A stretch of DNA of 64,000 nucleotides from Sideroxydans sp. CL21. Lineage in GTDB: Bacteria > Pseudomonadota > Gammaproteobacteria > Burkholderiales > Gallionellaceae. The stretch lies in NCBI RefSeq assembly GCF_902459525.1, contig NZ_LR699166.1:3112501-3176500 (forward strand). The letters run 5' to 3'. The position numbers and the translations under genes are program-made. The notes beneath the pieces were generated by a model. The model had not been told where the DNA came from. It saw only the letters and a program-made list of their open reading frames with translations, and made no database searches. This document shows, piece by piece, positions 1-7,905 of the stretch. Position 1 is the first letter of the stretch, and every line of letters starts with the position of its first letter.

Positions 1-2059
1 CGGTGTTGCGCATTTCTTCGGCAAATTCGGTGAGCAATGATTTGATTTCATCCTGCGAAGCAATGTGCGCCTTCTTGCAGTCCTTGCACAAACGCTTGGC
101 CAGACGTTGCGCCAGAATGCCCAGCAATGCATCTGCAAAGTTGAATGGGTCCATGCCCATATCGAGCAAACGGACAATGGACTCCGGGGCGCTGTTGGTG
201 TGCAGGGTTGCGAATACCAGGTGGCCCGTGAGCGAGGCCTCAATGCCGGTGGAGACCGTTTCCTTGTCGCGCATTTCACCCACCATGATCACGTCCGGAT
301 CGGCACGCAGGAATGAGCGCATGATGGAAGCAAAGTCCAGTCCGGCCTTCTTGTTGACCTGCACCTGGCGCAAGCCTTTCTGCGTGATTTCCACCGGATC
401 TTCCACCGTCCATATCTTGGTGTCCGGCGTGTTGATGTGCTTCAGGATGGAGTGCAATGTCGTCGTTTTACCCGAGCCTGTCGGCCCGCACACGAAGAAC
501 AGGCCGTAGGGTTTGCTGATGGTCTTTTTCACCAATTCAAGATTGCGTGCTGAAAAGTTCATGTTTTCCAGCGGTATCGGCTCGCCGGAAGCCAGAATAC
601 GCATCACCACATCTTCCACGCCGCCCTGCGAGGGAATGGTCGCAACGCGCAACTCGATATCCAGGGGACCGTATTTCTTGAATTTGATCTTGCCATCCTG
701 CGGTTTGCGCTTCTCGGAGATATCGAGATCACACATAATTTTGAGGCGGGTGATCATCGCGTTGCGATAAGTGGAAGGCACTTCGATGTAGTTCAGCAGC
801 GAACCGTCCTTGCGCAAACGTATTCCCGTCTTGCCCTTGCCCGGCTGGGGCTCGATATGGATGTCCGAGGCTCCCATCTTGTAGGCATCGATAATGATTT
901 TGTTGACCAGCTTGACCAGTTCGTTATCCGCTGCCGCGCTGACTTCATCCTGGCTGGTGCCCGCGTCTTCCTCATCCCCGCTTCCCAACGAGGTTAGCAG
1001 GTCATCCATGCTGCCCGTATCTTCAAAACTGCCGGTGATATCGCCCACATTGGAGCCGCCGCCATAAAACTGGTCGAGCGTAGCCTTGAACTCGCGCTGC
1101 GTACAGACTTTGTAGATCAGCCTGTTCTTGGGGAAAATATTGTTGACCACCCGCGAGGCCTGTATACGTTCCGGGTCGGTGGTGAGAATAACTACGCCCT
1201 CCGGGGTATCGTCAACCGGCACCCAGTGGCTGCTTTCCACATATTCGCGCTTCAGATTGCGCAGGAGTTCGGACGGTTTAAGCCGATCTGCCTTGAGCGG
1301 CTCATAAGGCACACCGAAGAAACTGGACAACGCCTTGCCTAACGCTTCCGGCTTGACCTGAAATTCGTCCAGCAACACGTCCTCGACATCCACTCCCTTG
1401 CGCCGTGCGGTGCGCGTTGCCAATTCGAACTCTGCCGCGGACATCACCGCATCGGAAACGAGGTAGTCGTATTTTGTCTTGACCGTGTTGGCCTGTTGCT
1501 GGCGTTGCTTGAGTGCGACCGCGAGGGTTTGTGCCAGTTCGCGCACCCCCTCTTCCACCATCGACGGGAAAGGTATACCGGCCTTGTTGTTGATGACCTG
1601 CATCACCCCGATCAGCTCGTTTCCCTCCACGTCGACAATCGGCGCAACCAGCATCTGTTTGGTACGATAGCCGGTGCGCCGGTCTACATCCTGCAGGAAA
1701 CGCAATGTCGTGCTGAAAGCAGCCAGTTCCTGCTCGTCGTAAACATCTTTGAGATTGAGCAACTTCTTGTGGAATGCGGCGTAACCCGCAATGCTTTGCT
1801 CGGCGATGGGCAGCTTCAGATCCTTGAACGAGTTCAGTCCGGTCTTGACCTTGGAGATCAGCGAGGCCTTGTCTTCACCCACCACGTATATGGTCAGGCG
1901 GTCGGCATTGAACAAGGTACAGATGTCCTTGCTGACATCCAGCATGATCTCGTCGATGTTGCTGGTGGCGTGGATCTTGTTGGTGACGTGGTTGAGGTTC
2001 CTGGTGAACTCCAACCGCAACCCCATCTCGTTCATATTACCTTGTACCGGACTGGCCAT
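1..2059 (-). CDS. GAF-domain GspE/PilB-type secretion or pilus ATPase (3' end outside window)
   Basis: AAA+ motor ATPase of the type II secretion/type IV pilus family, cytoplasmic. My translation of the minus strand from the ATG at 2059 stays open for about 686 codons to the window edge. The first ~165 residues look like a GAF sensor domain. A GspE N-terminal-like segment follows, then an acidic linker rich in Ser/Gly/Asp/Glu, then the ATPase core with Walker A GPTGSGKTTTL near residue 523, Walker B region RADPDVIMVGE, and a CKDCKK zinc-type pair close to the edge. It is the last visible gene of the signalling operon, 26 nt after the cNMP-binding gene. A separate canonical gspE lies at 43217, so this is a second motor, possibly PilB/MshE-like. 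The GAF fusion suggests control by a small ligand. Which pilus or secretion machine it drives cannot be seen here. Confidence 0.88.
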   Translation of the reverse strand, partial: MASPVQGNMNEMGLRLEFTRNLNHVTNKIHATSNIDEIMLDVSKDICTLFNADRLTIYVVGEDKASLISKVKTGLNSFKDLKLPIAEQSIAGYAAFHKKLLNLKDVYDEQELAAFSTTLRFLQDVDRRTGYRTKQMLVAPIVDVEGNELIGVMQVINNKAGIPFPSMVEEGVRELAQTLAVALKQRQQQANTVKTKYDYLVSDAVMSAAEFELATRTARRKGVDVEDVLLDEFQVKPEALGKALSSFFGVPYEPLKADRLKPSELLRNLKREYVESSHWVPVDDTPEGVVILTTDPERIQASRVVNNIFPKNRLIYKVCTQREFKATLDQFYGGGSNVGDITGSFEDTGSMDDLLTSLGSGDEEDAGTSQDEVSAAADNELVKLVNKIIIDAYKMGASDIHIEPQPGKGKTGIRLRKDGSLLNYIEVPSTYRNAMITRLKIMCDLDISEKRKPQDGKIKFKKYGPLDIELRVATIPSQGGVEDVVMRILASGEPIPLENMNFSARNLELVKKTISKPYGLFFVCGPTGSGKTTTLHSILKHINTPDTKIWTVEDPVEITQKGLRQVQVNKKAGLDFASIMRSFLRADPDVIMVGEMRDKETVSTGIEASLTGHLVFATLHTNSAPESIVRLLDMGMDPFNFADALLGILAQRLAKRLCKDCKKAHIASQDEIKSLLTEFAEEMRNT

Positions 2060-2085
2060 TCTATTTCTCCTAAACCTTTCAGCTG

Positions 2086-3165
2086 CTATTGTTGCTGCCG
2101 TGCCTTGGGCACAGACCACAATCCGTTCTCCAAAACATATACATCGTATCCTGCCTGCGCCAAAATGAACGCGGCGGCTGCACTGCGTCGACCGCTCTGG
2201 CAATACGCGATATACGTTGTCGCCTTGCTGAGCACCCCGATCGCATTGCGGATGTCATTGAGCGGCACATTGATTGCGCCAGGCAATTTGTCATACCGGT
2301 ATTCCGGCGGATGGCGAACATCCAGCCAGATTGCGCCCTGAGCTGCTTTTTTCCTGGCATCCTCGTAACTGATGCGGTGCAACAAGGGTTCCTGCATCAA
2401 TTCCATGAAGTCCTGTTTCTTCAATCGCAATAGCACCCCGTTGCTCTTCATTGTCACCGTGGCGTTGCGTTTGGAATCCGATATCAGTGCTTCTTCCCCG
2501 AATACATCGCCTGACTTGAGCTCGGCCAGCACCAGATTCGCTCCGCCAACCAAGCGCGTGACCTGGGCTCGTCCGCTCTCGATCAGGTAGTAATAGTCGC
2601 CATCATCGCCTTCGCGGATGACGACATCCTTGTCCCACACCGCGACGGCCTCGATGCAGTTAAGCAGTTTACCAATATTGGCCGATGGCAGATGCGCAAA
2701 CGGACTGTTGCTCAGGTTTTCCGCGCTGAACATGCCGGAATTGAGCAATCTTTTCAGCGCCGACTCCGAGCCTTCTTTCAGCGCCAACGGCTTCGCATCA
2801 TCGTGATAGGCAAACTGATCCCATGTCACCATGCGATCCAGCAAATCGTCGTTCACCCGCAACAGCTGCACGTCGCTCAGGGCATGCGCCGAACGGATGG
2901 CCGGCTGGCGCTTGCCTATAGGATGACGTGCCCATTCCGAGCCGGAACGGATGAGTACACGATTGTCATCTTCGTACACTACTTCCAGTTCACCGCGCAA
3001 CAAATAGACCGACTGCCCGGCAGGCGGATGCTCACTGAACGGATCGCCACCCTGCGCCACGGTTTCCACATGACAATAGTCGAGCAGCTCGCGCAAGCGT
3101 GCCGGACTGAACGACGAGATCGGTTCCAGTGAGGCGAGTACTCTGATGTCAAGGATATCTTGCAT
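2086..3165 (-). CDS. Cyclic-nucleotide-binding protein with C-terminal rhodanese domain
   Basis: Probable cytoplasmic cAMP/cGMP reader, 359 aa. Residues ~10-125 form a cNMP-binding-like beta roll without a recognisable phosphate-binding cassette. Residues ~150-258 form a better one, with FGEEALISDSKRNATV at 222-237; this resembles the FGE...RAA cassette but has Asn where the first Ala is usual. Residues ~265-355 are a rhodanese domain whose active-site loop CQSGRRS starts at Cys322, so the catalytic Cys is present. The gene lies 15 nt after the phosphodiesterase gene in an operon with an adenylate cyclase, which points to cAMP as ligand (inference). There is no HTH domain, so it is not a CRP-type transcription factor. 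The substrate of the rhodanese part is unknown. Confidence 0.87.
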   Translation of the reverse strand: MQDILDIRVLASLEPISSFSPARLRELLDYCHVETVAQGGDPFSEHPPAGQSVYLLRGELEVVYEDDNRVLIRSGSEWARHPIGKRQPAIRSAHALSDVQLLRVNDDLLDRMVTWDQFAYHDDAKPLALKEGSESALKRLLNSGMFSAENLSNSPFAHLPSANIGKLLNCIEAVAVWDKDVVIREGDDGDYYYLIESGRAQVTRLVGGANLVLAELKSGDVFGEEALISDSKRNATVTMKSNGVLLRLKKQDFMELMQEPLLHRISYEDARKKAAQGAIWLDVRHPPEYRYDKLPGAINVPLNDIRNAIGVLSKATTYIAYCQSGRRSAAAAFILAQAGYDVYVLENGLWSVPKARQQQ

Positions 3166-3180
3166 AATATTTATTGGTCG

Positions 3181-3945
3181 CTAGAACTCGAACACCTGTC
3201 CGTTTTGCAGCATTTTCGGTTCAAATTTCTGTACGCACTCGCTGATTTCCTGCATCGTCAGTTCGATCTCGCCCGGCTTCAGGTGTGAGATGTATATCTT
3301 GGGATTGAGTGTAAGCTTGTTCAGCTCTGCAGCCAGCAAAGAAGGGCAAAGATGCTTGGAAATAACGGCAAGGTCCATTTCCGCGTTCGAGAACGCCGTT
3401 TCAACGATCAGATATTCCAGATTCCCAATGCGGTTGACCGCCTCCCACAAGGCATCACATGTGGTCGTGTCGCCGCTGAACACCAGGCTTTTCCCGCCGC
3501 TGTCGATCTGAAAGCCCACCGCCGGAACCACGTGATTCGCCGGCAAAGGCGTGATCTTTCGGCCACCGATTTCGACGGCCTCTCCCAAGCCGATCCGCTC
3601 GTAGCGCAGAATAGGCCGGTGCTGACTGGGTATTTCACTGAAATCCGGCCAAATCTCCCAATTGAAAACATGCTGCTTGAGGATGCTCAATGTCTCGTCG
3701 GTCGCGTGGATGACCAAAGGCTGGTCACGCATAAAACCCACACTGTCCACGAGCAGCGGCAGGCAAGCGATATGATCGAGATGCGAATGGGTCACGAAAA
3801 CGTGGTCGATCACGCTCATCTCGGCCAAACTCAAATCGCCGACGCCGGTTCCGGCATCGATCAGCACATCATGATCGAGCAGCATCGAGGTGGTGCGCAA
3901 ATTACCCCCGATTCCGCCGCTGCACCCCAATATTCTCAATTTCAT
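3181..3945 (-). CDS. Metallo-beta-lactamase-fold cyclic nucleotide phosphodiesterase (class II-like)
   Basis: Predicted hydrolase of 3',5'-cAMP, cytoplasmic, 254 aa. The metal site HSHLDH is at residues 53-58 and matches the class II phosphodiesterase signature closely, although the downstream Gly is replaced by Cys (HIACLP). Further metal-ligand candidates are NHVVP, the Asp of FSGDTTT and the His of SHLKPGE. I chose ATG 3945 (MKLRILGCSGG) because it begins directly with the beta-strand/GxxGG entry of the fold; a longer reading from 4065 would run into the cyclase gene, whose stop is at 3977. It sits between a cyclase and a cNMP-binding protein, so the three could form synthesis, breakdown and sensing of one messenger. 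A related MBL hydrolase with another substrate cannot be excluded. Confidence 0.82.
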   Translation of the reverse strand: MKLRILGCSGGIGGNLRTTSMLLDHDVLIDAGTGVGDLSLAEMSVIDHVFVTHSHLDHIACLPLLVDSVGFMRDQPLVIHATDETLSILKQHVFNWEIWPDFSEIPSQHRPILRYERIGLGEAVEIGGRKITPLPANHVVPAVGFQIDSGGKSLVFSGDTTTCDALWEAVNRIGNLEYLIVETAFSNAEMDLAVISKHLCPSLLAAELNKLTLNPKIYISHLKPGEIELTMQEISECVQKFEPKMLQNGQVFEF

Positions 3946-3976
3946 TTTTGAGACACCCTTTTGCGTTCCTGCAGCT

Positions 3977-6208
3977 TTATTTCGTCTTGAAGACGAACAC
4001 GCCATCCCAGTCCTCACCGGGCGGATTGTTGCGATAGTAGGCGATGCGCTCTCCGTATACCTCATACAATTTTTGCCGGGGGGCGATCTTCAACAGGTTA
4101 TACAGTTGCAGTTCCGCCTTGTCCCATTCCTGCTTCCGGTAAAACCTTAACGCCTGTTGGAACAACTTGATTTCCTCAAGTACGGCGGACTCGACCTCGC
4201 CGACCAGGCCGAGCGGCTCGAAGATCGCGACCGGTTTGTCTTTTCCTTTGACGCGTACCAGATCAAGTTCGCGATAGACAAATTCCGGAGCGTCTTTTTT
4301 GGTCACCTCTCCCACCAGCACACCGGCTCCATATTCCTTGGTAATACCTTCCAAACGCGCCGCCAGGTTCACTGCATCGCCCATCACGGTATAAGCCACG
4401 CGCACTTCGGAGCCCATGTTGCCGACGCTCACACGTCCGGTGTTGATGCCCACGCCGATGGCAATCTTGGGCCAGCCGCGTTCCCTGAAATGCGGCTGCA
4501 GTTCGCTCAGTTCTCGCTGCATTTCCAGCCCGGACAACACTGCATGGTAAGCATGGCGAGTATCGGACAACGGCGCCCCCCAGAATGCCATGATACAGTC
4601 GCCCATGTATTTATCAATTGTGCCGCGATAGCTGTAAATCACGCGTGATAAGGGCGTCAGGAATTCGTTCATCAGCAGCGACAACTCCCTGGGTTCCAGC
4701 CCTTCCGAGATCGTGGTGAAGCCGCGCACGTCGGAGAACAGAATAGTCATTTCGCGGCTTTCACCCTCCATCGAAACCTGCTCCGGGTTCTTGCTCATCT
4801 CGTCCACCACTTCGCTTGGCACATACTGGCCGAACAAGCTGGTGATCTGGCGCTTGGTACGTTCCGTCGTAAAGTAACCGAAAGTCATGTTCAGCGCGAA
4901 CAGCGCCAGAATCATGATCAGGCCTGCTGCCAGAGGCAAGGCAATATTGCCATATACCCACATCGAACCATTGAATATAACCACAATCAACAGCGCACCC
5001 ACTGAAACCAGAATGCCCTGCATCGCACTCAGCATGGGCAGCAGGATGGCCAATACCACGCCGACCACCAGAACCAACAGCACGTTCTCGCCCAGCACGT
5101 ACGGCGGATTTTGTTTGATGTTTTGATTCAGGATGCCGCTAATCATGTTGGCGTGAACTTCCACTCCCGGATACACCGCATCAACTGGAGTAGCACGCAA
5201 ATCCAGCAACCCCTGGGCAGAGGTGCCGACCAGCACGATCTTGTTCTTCATATCCGCCAGGTCTACCCGATCATGCAAGACATCGGTCGCAGAAACATAA
5301 TGGAACGTTCTGCTCTCTCCGCGATAAGGCACCAGCGCGCTGACCTTGTCATCTACCGGGATACGCAGATTTCCCTGCGCCGATTCCAGCGTCAGCCACT
5401 CCAGCCCGCCATAGTTCTTGTCGCTGCCGGGCGCATAACCCGGAGACAACCTGGGCATCCCCAGTGCGGCGCGCACGACCGCAAGCGACAGGGACTCGTA
5501 ATACGCCCCCTCGTATTCGACGATCATCGGAATGCGCCGCACTATTCCATCGGCATCCGGAGCCTGGGTAAAGTGCCCCGCGGCGACCGCGTTTTTTTGC
5601 AGTTCAGGCAAATTTCCGCCATAGCTGTCAAATTGGAAAAAGTTGATTGGCCGTCCTTTGAAAGTATCGGGGGGAAACACCGCTTTGGGTAACACGCCGG
5701 AAATACTTCTTGCGGCGCCATTTTCGCTGTTGGAGAAGAAGTACCCCAGCACGACATTGCGGTTCTTGATCTTGTCGGCAAACAAACTGTCGTATTCGAG
5801 TTGCGGCTTAATCCGGGTCAGTACGGACTGGTACTGCGTCACGTTCTTGAGCTGATTGCGTCCCAATTCCTCCAATACTTTCAATCCTGAACTGCTGTCC
5901 TCCTCGGCAAACACGATGTCGAAGCCAATCACCGCCACTGCATAGTGATCGAATAATTTCTCCGTCAACGTTGCCATCTTGTCGCGCCCCCAAGGCCAAC
6001 GACCCTCTTCTTTCAGGCTTTTTTCGTCGATGTCGAGAATGACAATACGATCGTCCCCCTTGGCAGGCAACGTCAATCGCAAGCGGTAATCGTAGAGTTT
6101 TGCGTCGATAAACTGGACGAAGCCCAAGCGGTAGAACCTGGCGGCATCGCCCATAAACAGAAGGACTAGCGACAAACCGAGCGCAATAAGAAGTGCGTGC
6201 TTCTTCAC
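3977..6208 (-). CDS. CHASE2-domain class III adenylate cyclase
   Basis: Membrane receptor cyclase making cAMP from ATP, 743 aa. One N-terminal membrane segment (~6-24), an extracytoplasmic CHASE2 sensor (~30-350), three more membrane segments (~373-393, 397-417, 421-445), then the catalytic domain (~480-670). Metal-binding aspartates are Asp493 (FSDVRGF) and Asp537 (KYMGD). Lys533 is the purine-contacting lysine. Thr607 (AYTVMGDAVN) replaces the usual adenine-specifying Asp, which is typical of class IIIb bacterial cyclases. Asn614 and Arg618 are the transition-state residues. All catalytic positions are kept, so it should be active. A short helical tail (~690-735) follows. The kinase of the same operon has the same CHASE2 plus three-segment layout, suggesting related input signals. 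Confidence 0.92.
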   Translation of the reverse strand: MKKHALLIALGLSLVLLFMGDAARFYRLGFVQFIDAKLYDYRLRLTLPAKGDDRIVILDIDEKSLKEEGRWPWGRDKMATLTEKLFDHYAVAVIGFDIVFAEEDSSSGLKVLEELGRNQLKNVTQYQSVLTRIKPQLEYDSLFADKIKNRNVVLGYFFSNSENGAARSISGVLPKAVFPPDTFKGRPINFFQFDSYGGNLPELQKNAVAAGHFTQAPDADGIVRRIPMIVEYEGAYYESLSLAVVRAALGMPRLSPGYAPGSDKNYGGLEWLTLESAQGNLRIPVDDKVSALVPYRGESRTFHYVSATDVLHDRVDLADMKNKIVLVGTSAQGLLDLRATPVDAVYPGVEVHANMISGILNQNIKQNPPYVLGENVLLVLVVGVVLAILLPMLSAMQGILVSVGALLIVVIFNGSMWVYGNIALPLAAGLIMILALFALNMTFGYFTTERTKRQITSLFGQYVPSEVVDEMSKNPEQVSMEGESREMTILFSDVRGFTTISEGLEPRELSLLMNEFLTPLSRVIYSYRGTIDKYMGDCIMAFWGAPLSDTRHAYHAVLSGLEMQRELSELQPHFRERGWPKIAIGVGINTGRVSVGNMGSEVRVAYTVMGDAVNLAARLEGITKEYGAGVLVGEVTKKDAPEFVYRELDLVRVKGKDKPVAIFEPLGLVGEVESAVLEEIKLFQQALRFYRKQEWDKAELQLYNLLKIAPRQKLYEVYGERIAYYRNNPPGEDWDGVFVFKTK

Positions 6209-6263
6209 TTGCCACCCCGCCCTTTCCCCCGCCGGATTGCGCGTCGACTGATCACAGAAGTAA

Positions 6264-7004
6264 TCAGGTCTTGAAATAGAACTCCATCTTTACCCCGGCC
6301 AGTTCGATGAGGTCATGGTCTCTCAGTTGGTGCGGTTGCTCACCTATAGACGAACCATTTACAGTGGGGAAGCTGCCACCTTCCACATGGGTAATGAAAA
6401 AACCGTGCGGACGACGTGCCAGCACCGCCACCTGCACTCCAGGCTTTCCCAATGTCGTCAGGTTCTTTACCAGTTCCAGCTCTTTGCCCGCATTGGGGCC
6501 GTTCAATATTTGCACCACCGCTGCGGGGGGTTGCGCGGCCGATGATTCTGCCGCCATACCACTGTTTGTTGCATTGAACTGTGCGGTGGCTTCAGTTTTG
6601 CGTGTCAAAGTGACATCCAGCGGGGATTTCGAAAACCCGTCCCTCGGCGACATTTTTACCGGCGCGCGCAACACCATGGTCTTCTCAAAGTCTGCCGCCG
6701 AAGTTTGCGTGGGCTGATCGTTCAGATATTTCAGTTTGTACTTGCCGATCTCGATCACGTCATTGTTCTGCAAGAAGTGTTTTTTTGTCGGCGTACCGTT
6801 GACGGCCAATCCGTTGGTGCTGTCCAGGTCTTCCAGGAAAGAATCGTTCAGGATAGTAACGATGGCCGCGTGATCACTGCTTACCGCAAGGTTGTCAATC
6901 ACGATATCGTTGTGCGGCTTACGCCCTATCGTGGTGCGTTCCTTGTTCAGCGGATATTCTTTCAGCACCGCTCCGTCCATGCTGAGTATCAATTTAGCCG
7001 GCAT
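6264..7004 (-). CDS. FHA-domain phosphothreonine-binding protein
   Basis: Cytoplasmic reader of phosphorylated threonine, 246 aa. The N-terminal FHA domain (~1-95) has the expected binding residues: Gly27-Arg28 (TIGRKPHND), Ser43 and His45 (AVSSDHA), and the DSTNG turn at 61-65 followed by VNG. A linker of ~65 residues rich in Thr/Ser/Ala could itself be phosphorylated. The C-terminal part (~160-246) looks like a second, degenerate FHA fold: it keeps the strand pattern and a VNGSS turn, but the Gly-Arg of the first binding loop is GK. It lies between PP2C phosphatase and cyclase genes and is the natural adaptor for the kinase encoded two genes upstream in the transcript. Partner proteins are not visible from sequence. 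Confidence 0.9.
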   Translation of the reverse strand: MPAKLILSMDGAVLKEYPLNKERTTIGRKPHNDIVIDNLAVSSDHAAIVTILNDSFLEDLDSTNGLAVNGTPTKKHFLQNNDVIEIGKYKLKYLNDQPTQTSAADFEKTMVLRAPVKMSPRDGFSKSPLDVTLTRKTEATAQFNATNSGMAAESSAAQPPAAVVQILNGPNAGKELELVKNLTTLGKPGVQVAVLARRPHGFFITHVEGGSFPTVNGSSIGEQPHQLRDHDLIELAGVKMEFYFKT

Positions 7005-7036
7005 ATCATCAATCCCCGTAGTTAATTCTTGCTATC

Positions 7037-7861
7037 TCAATTTCCGAACCATGAATACAACTTTTGCCACCATCCGCGAGGGGCTGCGTAGCGCCCCTTT
7101 ACCTTGACCAGAATGACCGACACGTTGTCGCGTCCGCCATTGTCATTGGCCAGTTGTATCAGTTGGGTTGCCGCCAAAGGCAAATTGTTTTGCAGCATCT
7201 GCAGCGTCGTCCCGATATCCTCATCCTCGACCATATCGTTCAGACCGTCGGAGCACAATAAATATATGTCACCGACTTGGACCTCATGAACATGCAATTC
7301 TGGGTCGACGTCGGCATCGATGCCGACCGCGCGGGTCACCAGATTCTTGTTCTTGGACAAGCGCGCGTCTTCCTTGCTGATCATCCCGCTGTCGATCTGC
7401 TCCTGCAACAGCGAATGATCGCGCGTAACGGATTCAAACTCATCGCCGCGCAAACGATACATGCGCGAATCGCCGACGTGCACCACTGCCACCCGATCAT
7501 CGTAGAACAAAGCGGTGACGATGGTCGTGCCCATCCCGGCATATTGCGGCTGACTCTGCGCAGCGCGGAAGATAGACAGGTTGGCCTTCTTCACATTGTC
7601 GCGCAGCAAAACCACGCCCATTTCCTCGCCGGTCCCGCCCAAGTCTTCCGGGCGTGCATCCTGCAGACCATGCCGCACCTCGGTAGACAGCACCGAAACG
7701 GCGATCCCGCTCGCCACTTCGCCGGCATTATATCCGCCCATGCCGTCCGCCAGCACCACCAATCCGAGATCCGCATCGTAAGTGACGCTGTCCTCATTAT
7801 GCGAGCGCACCATCCCGGGGTCGGTCTTGCTGACTATCTCAAGCGCATCATGTATATCCAC
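7037..7861 (-). CDS. PP2C-family Ser/Thr protein phosphatase
   Basis: Metal-dependent phosphatase removing phosphate from Ser/Thr, cytoplasmic, 274 aa, the usual length for bacterial Stp/PppA proteins. Motifs in order: RSHNEDS (19-25), the metal-binding DGMGG (39-43), GDSRMYR, CSDGLNDMVED and GGRDNVSVILV near the end. All the metal aspartates of the family are present. The gene starts 44 nt after the stop of the kinase gene and is followed after 32 nt by the FHA gene, the classic kinase/phosphatase/FHA trio. The trio also occurs in type VI secretion loci, but no such structural genes are present here. Confidence 0.93.
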   Translation of the reverse strand: MDIHDALEIVSKTDPGMVRSHNEDSVTYDADLGLVVLADGMGGYNAGEVASGIAVSVLSTEVRHGLQDARPEDLGGTGEEMGVVLLRDNVKKANLSIFRAAQSQPQYAGMGTTIVTALFYDDRVAVVHVGDSRMYRLRGDEFESVTRDHSLLQEQIDSGMISKEDARLSKNKNLVTRAVGIDADVDPELHVHEVQVGDIYLLCSDGLNDMVEDEDIGTTLQMLQNNLPLAATQLIQLANDNGGRDNVSVILVKVKGRYAAPRGWWQKLYSWFGN

Positions 7862-7905
7862 GTACCACCCCTGAAAACGTCTTTACTTTATCGGCCATGC
7901 CTCAA

